Positions 54,722 to 61,436 of a DNA stretch of 64,000 bases are shown here, piece after piece. The translations under genes and the position numbers were made by a program. The DNA lies in NCBI GenBank assembly GCA_024694625.1, contig JAILJP010000083.1, forward strand, positions 1 through 64,000. Direction: 5' to 3'. The notes below the pieces were generated by a model. That model made no database searches and was not told the DNA's origin. It saw only the letters and a program-made list of their open reading frames with translations. This stretch comes from Lachnospiraceae bacterium (GTDB lineage: Bacteria; Bacillota; Clostridia; Lachnospirales; Lachnospiraceae). Numbering within the stretch: the stretch's first letter is position 1; each line of letters opens with the position of its first letter.

Positions 54722-54750
54722 ATTATAGTCTATCTATAACGTTTTAGCAA
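54722..54750 (-). promoter_or_regulatory. Promoter of the signalling operon
   Basis: TTGCTA and TATAAT separated by exactly 17 bases on the minus strand (plus-strand TAGCAA 54745-54750 and ATTATA 54722-54727). Transcription would start near 54715, giving a leader of about 160 nt. Confidence 0.65.
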
Positions 54751-54793
54751 ACTGAATTGTCACAGAATTATTATAATTTGCAGTCTATTACAC

Positions 54794-55334
54794 CATTCTC
54801 CCCTTCGGGTTCCACTTCCACCCGCTGTCATTTTGCAAGGATGTTAGAAACTCTTGATGCTAAATACGAGCATCCTTTTTGTGTCCGGACAACAATTTAC
54901 AGTTCGAAGCAAGTGTGTGCCAAGGACAAAGACTTGTTATTTATATTTGGCGCTTTTCAGAACTCAAGGTGAGCCGGCTTAAGTCACCGTTCGCTAAGAA
55001 AAAAGACGAAGCATGTTTTTAGATGTCGGTACCACACACAATCTCAGTCCATTTCGGTTATGTGTTCTCGGTGCCGTCCGTGGCACCTCGTACCGACATC
55101 TATAAAAAACATGCTTCTTTTTTTCTAAGCTCACTATAAAGCGCTCGGCTCACCTTGAGTTCTGAGAAAGCGCCTATTTTAATCTATTCAAGTCTTTGTC
55201 AGGCACACATCTTGCGGCAGAATTGTAAATTCTTGTAAGAACACAAAAGAATAAAAGATGCGAGTATAGCATCTAGAGTTTCTTCATCCGCAGACAAAGC
55301 AGCGGGTAGAAGTGGAACCCGAAGGGGGAGAATG
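54794..55334. repeat. 541-bp imperfect palindrome
   Basis: The two halves mirror each other around position ~55062. Matching pairs include CATTCTCCCCTTCGGGTTCC at each outer edge, CAGAACTCAAGGTGAGCCG (54958 and 55146), AAGCATGTTTTT and the perfect AGATGTCGGTAC/GTACCGACATCT near the centre, with a small GGTGCC/GGCACC hairpin inside. Arms differ by scattered substitutions and small gaps, but pairing persists through the full length. No gene and no reverse transcriptase or transposase is adjacent. It fills most of the 54751-55490 gap. Either strand could fold into a long hairpin RNA. Confidence 0.85.
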
Positions 55335-55438
55335 AAGAAAGAAATTGGTAATAAAAACATGAGATTCAGCGTCCCACCCTAAATTTCTTTTAAAAAAGAT
55401 TGTGGATTTTTTCTATCTGTGATACATTGATATAAGTC

Positions 55439-55464
55439 AATTAATTAAACCTTTTAATTAATTA
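55439..55464. promoter_or_regulatory. AT-rich dyad ahead of the DASS transporter
   Basis: AATTAATTAA and TTAATTAATT face each other across a short ACCTT spacer, about 30 bases before the transporter start. It could be an operator; an upstream TGTGATACATTGATATAAG is loosely FNR/CRP-like. Weak evidence. Confidence 0.3.
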
Positions 55465-55490
55465 GTTTTCGATTTGTTCGGAGGGGAAAC

Positions 55491-56912
55491 ATGAATACAA
55501 CAAAACGACTAATTCACTTACTGATCGGTCCCTTGCTATATCTATTGGCTTGGCTTTTGGGCGCACAATTTCATTTAACGGACGCTACTTCAGCGAAAGG
55601 TATCGGCGTAGCGTTGTGGATGATTTACTGGTGGGTAACCCGCCCCGTAAACATCACTGTAACCGCACTGCTGCCTGGAATTGTAAATGCTCTTTTCAAT
55701 ATCGTTCCTATGGAGGATGTAATTTCTCAATATGCTTCTTCCAGCATCGTATTGATTTTCGGTTCCTGCTTGTTAACCGCACCTTGGGCGAAAATCGGCT
55801 TGGACAAACGAATCTCTTTAAAGGCCTTGTCTTTGATTGGCCCTTCCATGAAATCACAAATTGCAGTATGGCTTTTGTCTGCAGCGGTCTTATCTAATAT
55901 GATGCCAAACGTAGTAGTGGTTGCCATTTTCACTCCCATTGCAGTATCCATGTTGGCTGCTGCAGGATACAAGGATATTAAGAATTGCGAACCTGCCGTT
56001 CCTATTTTATGTGCCATTGCTTGGGGTTCCCAGCTTGGTGGCGCCGGCACTCCCTTAGGAGGAGCCATGAATATTACGGCAATTTCCTTTATTGAAGAAT
56101 ATACCGGGAAAGAATTTATGTATATCGATTGGATTGCCCGCATGCTTCCCTACACGATTATTGTTACATTAATTATTCTATTGGTGATGTTGCTTCGTCC
56201 TATGAATGTCACTTCCTTAAGCGGCACAAAAGAATACTTTGATACCTGCTACAAAGAACTTGGTCCCATGAAGAGGGATGAAAAAATCAGTTTGGTTCTG
56301 TTTATTGTAGCCATGTTAGGTTCTTTCCTTCGTCCCTTGTATGCCGATTTACTTCCGGGACTGGTTCCCGCTTATTTGTTCCTGCTGTTGGGCTGTTTGA
56401 ACTTTTTCATTATCGGAATGGATAAAAATATGTTGTTGGATTGGGACAATGCCCAAAAAGAAGTGATGTGGGGAATGCTGCTATTGTTCGCCGGCGGTTT
56501 GGCCCTTGGTCAGATTCTTACCGGTTCCGGTGCCAATGATGCCATTGCAGGTATCATCTCCACACTGCCTTTAAACAAAGGCTTGGTTACCATCGCCATC
56601 TTCGCCTTGTTTGCAGCGGTGATTTCCGAGATGACCAACTCCACGGTATCCGCAGCTGTCACCCTTCCCATTGCCATTGGTGTTACGCAAAAAATGGGAC
56701 TAAATCCCATCCCTTACGTATTCACCGTAGCTATGGCTATGAATTACGAATCCTTACTTCCTGTAAGTGTTCGAGCTATTTCCGTAGGATATGGATTGGA
56801 TCCGGACAAGCTGTTAAAAAGCGCCCTGCCCCTCACCATCCTTCGATTGATTATCGCTATTTTAGTCGGTTACATCACCATGATGATTTGGCCGGGCTTT
56901 GGAACTTTATAA
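55491..56912 (+). CDS. DASS-family dicarboxylate transporter
   Basis: 473-residue membrane protein of the divalent anion:Na+ symporter family (SLC13/CitT-like) with about 11-12 helices. The family signatures are visible: AVLSNMMPNVVVVAIFTPI near residue 137 (SNT-like sodium/substrate motif), GSQLGGAGTPLGGAMNI near 180 and the second repeat's EMTNSTVSAAVTLPI near 383. It should import succinate, malate or a similar acid. GGAGGGG ribosome site. Followed by its own terminator. Confidence 0.9.
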   Translation: MNTTKRLIHLLIGPLLYLLAWLLGAQFHLTDATSAKGIGVALWMIYWWVTRPVNITVTALLPGIVNALFNIVPMEDVISQYASSSIVLIFGSCLLTAPWAKIGLDKRISLKALSLIGPSMKSQIAVWLLSAAVLSNMMPNVVVVAIFTPIAVSMLAAAGYKDIKNCEPAVPILCAIAWGSQLGGAGTPLGGAMNITAISFIEEYTGKEFMYIDWIARMLPYTIIVTLIILLVMLLRPMNVTSLSGTKEYFDTCYKELGPMKRDEKISLVLFIVAMLGSFLRPLYADLLPGLVPAYLFLLLGCLNFFIIGMDKNMLLDWDNAQKEVMWGMLLLFAGGLALGQILTGSGANDAIAGIISTLPLNKGLVTIAIFALFAAVISEMTNSTVSAAVTLPIAIGVTQKMGLNPIPYVFTVAMAMNYESLLPVSVRAISVGYGLDPDKLLKSALPLTILRLIIAILVGYITMMIWPGFGTL

Positions 56913-56918
56913 AACAAA

Positions 56919-56965
56919 AACCGACAGAAGACTTGGTTATTCCCAAAACTTCTGTCGGTTCTTTT
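56919..56965 (+). terminator. Terminator of the DASS transporter gene
   Basis: ACCGACAGAAG and CTTCTGTCGGT make a perfect 11-bp stem followed by TTCTTTTTA. It may also serve the convergent HD gene. Confidence 0.85.
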
Positions 56966-56978
56966 TATACACAGACTT

Positions 56979-57776
56979 TTATACACAGTCCTTTAATTCC
57001 TGCTTTAGAAATTCCAACTGTTCTTTTTCTTTATCATTCTTTGGCGTCCATTCCAAATACTGTTTTAAAAATCCCTGGGTTTTTACGATTTCTTTTGTCT
57101 TGTCAAAAACCAGTTCAAATCCCATACATGCATGAGAAATCAATGTCTCAAACTCTGTCCGGATGGTCATTCTCGGAACACAGGCATGGGCGTATACGTA
57201 TTTCATAACCTCATCTCTTGCTCCGATTTGACCGGGAATTCCATGAAATCCAGTGGTTCGCTCTTCAAAGGGAACTTCCGTCAACACCCGGAAAATATCC
57301 GCCTTGTCCGCGTCTCTTAAAATATTACAAAAGCAACTGGTTTCTTCATCCAGATTTTGTGGTACCTTTAACTTATTGTGGGCACGAATAGCCACTTCCG
57401 CCATAGTAAGAAAACGACTTTTTTCCTCTTGTGTATTAGATTTCTGATAAAAATCCTCCGGCAAAAATCTTTGAATCAGATTTTCCTGAAAGAGTAAATC
57501 CGCTCCAAACTCCGCGTGGTCCACAGATGCTTCGTCATTAAATGTCTGGTATCTGCGCACCTGCTCAAATCTTCCCACGTCATGAAGTAAGCCTAGGAAC
57601 CATGCAAAATCAATGATTGCGTCCTCCTCATATAAAGAAGACGCAATTTGTTCTGCAATATCCGCCACCCGATAGGTATGATCCACCTTTAATCGAATCT
57701 TGATGTCGGATACATCATATGCACTTGTATACGCATCAAAAGCTTTTTTTGCTTTTGCTCTGTCAATTCTAATCAT
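56979..57776 (-). CDS. HD-domain phosphohydrolase
   Basis: 265 residues. The metal-binding HD pattern is complete: DHTYRVADIAEQIA near 31, LLHDVGRFEQ near 66, DHAEFGADLL near 85, and IRAHNKLKVP with a later DADKADIFRV near 155. It hydrolyses phosphoesters such as nucleotides or cyclic nucleotides; substrate cannot be told. It begins 9 bases after the cNMP-binding-like gene, so a functional link with that protein is likely. Confidence 0.85.
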   Translation of the reverse strand: MIRIDRAKAKKAFDAYTSAYDVSDIKIRLKVDHTYRVADIAEQIASSLYEEDAIIDFAWFLGLLHDVGRFEQVRRYQTFNDEASVDHAEFGADLLFQENLIQRFLPEDFYQKSNTQEEKSRFLTMAEVAIRAHNKLKVPQNLDEETSCFCNILRDADKADIFRVLTEVPFEERTTGFHGIPGQIGARDEVMKYVYAHACVPRMTIRTEFETLISHACMGFELVFDKTKEIVKTQGFLKQYLEWTPKNDKEKEQLEFLKQELKDCV

Positions 57777-57784
57777 AACTTTTC

Positions 57785-59920
57785 TTATCGTTTTAGATAA
57801 GTCACCTCATCATATAATTCCTGAGGAACCTCAAGGCCCTCCCGTTCTCTTTTCTTCACCAGATTTTCAATGGGCTTTGACATTTGCAATCCACGGTTTT
57901 GTCTACGGTGAATCAATTCAGAGTACTGGCCGTTTGATATGAGCTTTTCACCTACATCAAAAGATAACGGGCAGTAACGATATAAAATATCCCTGCTAAC
58001 CTTAGAAAGTCGCAAGCTGCCGTTGGCCTCGTACATTACATAAAGGACGTAATCGGCAACAAATACTTTTCGATAATTGTTTCCTGCCTTTTGTAACGCC
58101 TTTTTCACCTTTTCCTTTTGATCCGAATTTAAGCCGGAATTCTTTCTGTAATACTGTAAGAAATCGGCATACTCTGCGGTAAGGGAAGGGTCGGAAATAT
58201 CGTTCCAATGAACCCCCTGCTCCGTTTTGCACATTTCCCAACGAAACTCTCCACACATACGGGTAACCGCCAGTGAGAAATCTTCCAAAGAGAAAATCGG
58301 CATCAACATACGGGCAGATGTAGAACGCTTCTTTCCATCGATTTCCTGCCAAAGGACGCTTCGTGTTCCAATATTTGGCATTAAAATTACGTAAGGCAAA
58401 CACTCCTTGTGAAGGGTAAGGGTAGGCACTCCCGTCTCTTCATCAGAGAACTGATACTCTCGATAGAAGCACTGGAAATCCACCTCACGGAGTTTTCTCA
58501 ATTCTTCATTGATGCGCTCCTGGGAAGCAAAACACTTATCCAAGGGCATCATCTGATTTACGGAATCAAACAAAGGCGAGAATACGGAAATACGACCAAA
58601 GGTCATACGGTTTCCAAGTGCCACCAAGTTTTTGATCTCGAAGGTTACTCTCTCCACCTCATCATCCAACATGGCTTCTGCCTGCGCTTCCGTGATTTCT
58701 CCGCTTTGCTTTTGTTCTCTCAAGTAAGCCGGATAATCCAAATCAAATTCGTTCTTGGAAGGCATTACTTCCATATCGTAAATCAAACGGAGCCATTCGG
58801 GCACCGTAAGAATCTTTCCGTTGGGATCGGGAATATAGGTATGATTGATACGATAAAGCATTGCAAAATCATCTTCGGAAACCACACGCTCATCCAAAAA
58901 TCCGAACCGTAAAAACAGCTCCACTTCCAAAGGTGCTTTTTTACCGGAACGCTGTTCGCTAAAGTAACGAAGAATTGCCTTGGTATAAATCTTATAAAAC
59001 TGATCCGTAATTCCACGACGAAGCTTACGAACATTTTCGTCGGTAGAGGTACGATCCTTTAACCGGGCATAATTGTCCAAAAGCTGTGTCATCTTGTCTC
59101 TCGTAAAGGAGTCCACTCCCGCGTAAGCCATAATGGTATCTTTGGCATTCTCCACCAAAGGAACATTGCCTTCTTCCAAAATAGCCTCGCTGGCTCTTTC
59201 CATATCGCTTTTTTTCATGGAAAGATCATTAAAAGCACTGCGGAAGGTAAAGGTCTCCTCCTTTAAGGACTTCATATATTCTTTATAGTCCAAAATCTTT
59301 TCTGTAATCTCATGGATGAATTGCATAGAGTTATAAATAACACCTACACACATTTCCACACCCAATCCGTACAAATCTTTTTGGAGCTTATCATCATAAT
59401 TGTAAAAGGATTTCAAAAAACTGATTTGCCAGGGATGTACTTCCAAATCCTCAGATGCCGGATCCAGCTCTTCAATAGCGGAAAAATCCTCAGGATTCTT
59501 TCCCATGGAATTACAAAGAGAAGGATAGTTTCTCAAATCATCCTGGAGTTTTTGATACATGTGATCCGCTTCTGACTGAACGGCACATAAAAACTTGTAT
59601 ACACCGTAAGCATTAGAAACAGTTGCACTAGCAACAACAGGTGCAATTTTTTTGTTAACAGAAATTACCTTATCAATATCCAAGTAATTCTCAAAAGGAT
59701 AGGAATAAATGGCAACCTCGTCGATTGCTTCATAATTGTACAAATAAGCAGAATCCGGAGACTCCGCTACGCCGATTACACTACCGGTTTTAAGGACAAT
59801 CTCCTCCTTATTTCCGGGATAGCTCATGCGAACAGAACCTTTGAGCAATATCTCCAAGGTTTTTACCCTTTCTCCTGCACTATGGATTTGCGCATTTGCA
59901 CTGCATTGTTGCATTGCCAT
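57785..59920 (-). CDS. Large uncharacterised protein with degenerate cNMP-binding-like domain
   Basis: 711 residues, cytoplasmic. The first ~110 look like a cyclic-nucleotide-binding barrel (HSAGERVKTLEILLKGSVRMSYPGNKEEI, LKTGSVIGVAE), but the phosphate-binding cassette (FGE...R) is replaced by IGVAESPDSAYLYNYEA, so nucleotide binding is doubtful. The remaining ~600 residues are mostly helical and unknown to me (QFIHEITEKILDYKEYMK, RRGITDQFYKIYTKAILRYFSEQR). The gene is between a MATE exporter and an HD hydrolase in one collinear set. AGGAGAAGGT ribosome site. Confidence 0.7.
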   Translation of the reverse strand: MAMQQCSANAQIHSAGERVKTLEILLKGSVRMSYPGNKEEIVLKTGSVIGVAESPDSAYLYNYEAIDEVAIYSYPFENYLDIDKVISVNKKIAPVVASATVSNAYGVYKFLCAVQSEADHMYQKLQDDLRNYPSLCNSMGKNPEDFSAIEELDPASEDLEVHPWQISFLKSFYNYDDKLQKDLYGLGVEMCVGVIYNSMQFIHEITEKILDYKEYMKSLKEETFTFRSAFNDLSMKKSDMERASEAILEEGNVPLVENAKDTIMAYAGVDSFTRDKMTQLLDNYARLKDRTSTDENVRKLRRGITDQFYKIYTKAILRYFSEQRSGKKAPLEVELFLRFGFLDERVVSEDDFAMLYRINHTYIPDPNGKILTVPEWLRLIYDMEVMPSKNEFDLDYPAYLREQKQSGEITEAQAEAMLDDEVERVTFEIKNLVALGNRMTFGRISVFSPLFDSVNQMMPLDKCFASQERINEELRKLREVDFQCFYREYQFSDEETGVPTLTLHKECLPYVILMPNIGTRSVLWQEIDGKKRSTSARMLMPIFSLEDFSLAVTRMCGEFRWEMCKTEQGVHWNDISDPSLTAEYADFLQYYRKNSGLNSDQKEKVKKALQKAGNNYRKVFVADYVLYVMYEANGSLRLSKVSRDILYRYCPLSFDVGEKLISNGQYSELIHRRQNRGLQMSKPIENLVKKREREGLEVPQELYDEVTYLKR

Positions 59921-59934
59921 AATTACCTTCTCCT

Positions 59935-61290
59935 TTAAAAAAGTGGCTTAATTTCTTTATTGTAAACGCGAATCATAAAGAATGCTGCCATTGCCACAGC
60001 TGCCAGCTCCGCAATAGGGAATGACCACCATACTGCAGATAATCCTATCAAACGGGAAAGGATGAATGCTGCGGGCAAAAGTACCAATAGTTGTCGAATA
60101 ATCGAATTTATCATTGAAATAAATCCATGTCCCAACGCCTGAAAAAAAGAAGATGAAACAATGGAAAAAGGTGCCAGCAAAAAGTGTAAACTAATAATTT
60201 TCAAAGCAGGAACACCGATTTCAATCATATCTTCGGATGCTGAAAACATCATAAGTAGCTTATCAGGAATTACCCAAAAAACAACTACCCCCACAATCAT
60301 AATCACATAGGCTGCCCCATAGGAAAGCTTCATTGTTTTTACAATTCGTTCCGGTTTTCTTGCACCATAATTGTATGCCACAATAGGCATCATTCCATTG
60401 TTTAATCCGAATACCGGCATCAAAACAAAAGATTGTAATTTAAAGTATACCCCAAAAAGTGCTGTAGCAGTAGCAGAAAATACAATTAGTATCTTGTTAA
60501 ATCCAAAAGTCATTACAGAACCAATGGCCTGCATAATAATGGAAGGAACTCCAATCGCATAAATCTTTTGTACCGTTTCCAATTTAAAGGGATATTTTTT
60601 CATGGAAATCTGAATTTCCGTGTTCTTTGTTTTATTAAAATATAAGGCCAAAAGCCCCGCAACAATCTGTCCAAAGATGGTAGCGGTTGCTGCACCGGCA
60701 ATTCCCATTTTGGGGAATCCAAAGTATCCGAAGATCAAAATAGGATCCATAATCATATTAATCACCGCGCCAACAATCTGAGTGGTCATGGAAAGGGATG
60801 TTTTTCCTGTTGCCTGTAAAAGTTTTTCCATCATAGATTGGAAAAACATACCAATACTCAAAACACCTACAATCTGCATGTAGATGATTCCTGCTTCAAC
60901 AATCTCTGTATCAGCGGTTTGGAATCTAAAAAACGGTCTGCAGCACAAGGTGATAAACAATGCAAATACCACATAGGTCACAAAGGACAACCGAACACCT
61001 GTTGTTGCGATTTCATTTGCTTTATCAAATTCTCTTGCTCCTAAATGTCTGGACACCAATGCATTTACACCTACACCGGTACCAATGGCAAAAGCAATCA
61101 TTAACGTCTGCAAAGGGAAAGCCAAAGACACCGCTGTCAATGCTTTTTCGCTAATCATTGCCACAAAAATAGAGTCTACAATGTTATATAATGCCTGTGT
61201 CAGCATGGATAACATCATAGGCGTAGACATATTTACAAGTAATTTTCCTACGGGCATTACGCCCATCTTGTTTTCCTGTCGTTCGCTCAA
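59935..61290 (-). CDS. MATE-family efflux transporter
   Basis: About 451 residues with 12 helices. Family patterns seen: STPMMLSMLTQALYNIVDSIFVAM at the N-terminus, GTGVGVNALVSRHLGA near 70, MFFQSMMEKLLQATGKT near 150 and FGLNNGMMPIVAYNYGA near 290. It exports drugs or metabolites with Na+ or H+. TTG at 61290 (AGGAG eight bases upstream) is preferred; the ATG nine codons earlier lies against the repeat element with no ribosome site. Upstream REP-like element separates it from alaS. Confidence 0.9.
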   Translation of the reverse strand: MSERQENKMGVMPVGKLLVNMSTPMMLSMLTQALYNIVDSIFVAMISEKALTAVSLAFPLQTLMIAFAIGTGVGVNALVSRHLGAREFDKANEIATTGVRLSFVTYVVFALFITLCCRPFFRFQTADTEIVEAGIIYMQIVGVLSIGMFFQSMMEKLLQATGKTSLSMTTQIVGAVINMIMDPILIFGYFGFPKMGIAGAATATIFGQIVAGLLALYFNKTKNTEIQISMKKYPFKLETVQKIYAIGVPSIIMQAIGSVMTFGFNKILIVFSATATALFGVYFKLQSFVLMPVFGLNNGMMPIVAYNYGARKPERIVKTMKLSYGAAYVIMIVGVVVFWVIPDKLLMMFSASEDMIEIGVPALKIISLHFLLAPFSIVSSSFFQALGHGFISMINSIIRQLLVLLPAAFILSRLIGLSAVWWSFPIAELAAVAMAAFFMIRVYNKEIKPLF

Positions 61291-61322
61291 AATATATACT
61301 CCTGTTCTATCAGACATAAAAA

Positions 61323-61436
61323 GGGGACTTGGTGACAGAGGGGACGGTTCGTGACAGTGGGGACGGTTCTAGTGTCTTCATATAAGTGAAGACACTAGAA
61401 CCGTCCCCCTGTCTACCGAACCGTCCCCCTGTCTAT
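61323..61436. repeat. REP-like palindrome, AGTGTC variant
   Basis: GGGGACGGTTCTAGTGTCTTC and its complement surround a 10-base loop, with extra flanking GGGGACGGTTCG / CGAACCGTCCCC arms. It differs from the other copies at the centre (AGTGTC for TTTGTC). It starts one base past the alaS stop codon and fills the gap to the MATE gene. Confidence 0.85.

Noticed and set aside
54757..54972. 71-codon plus-strand ORF
   Set aside because: It falls within the left arm of the 541-bp palindrome, lacks a ribosome site, and the mirrored arm does not keep a comparable frame.
54794..55334. Retron or group II intron
   Set aside because: The long hairpin suggests a retron msd, but no reverse transcriptase, intron ORF or domain V-like hairpin is near.
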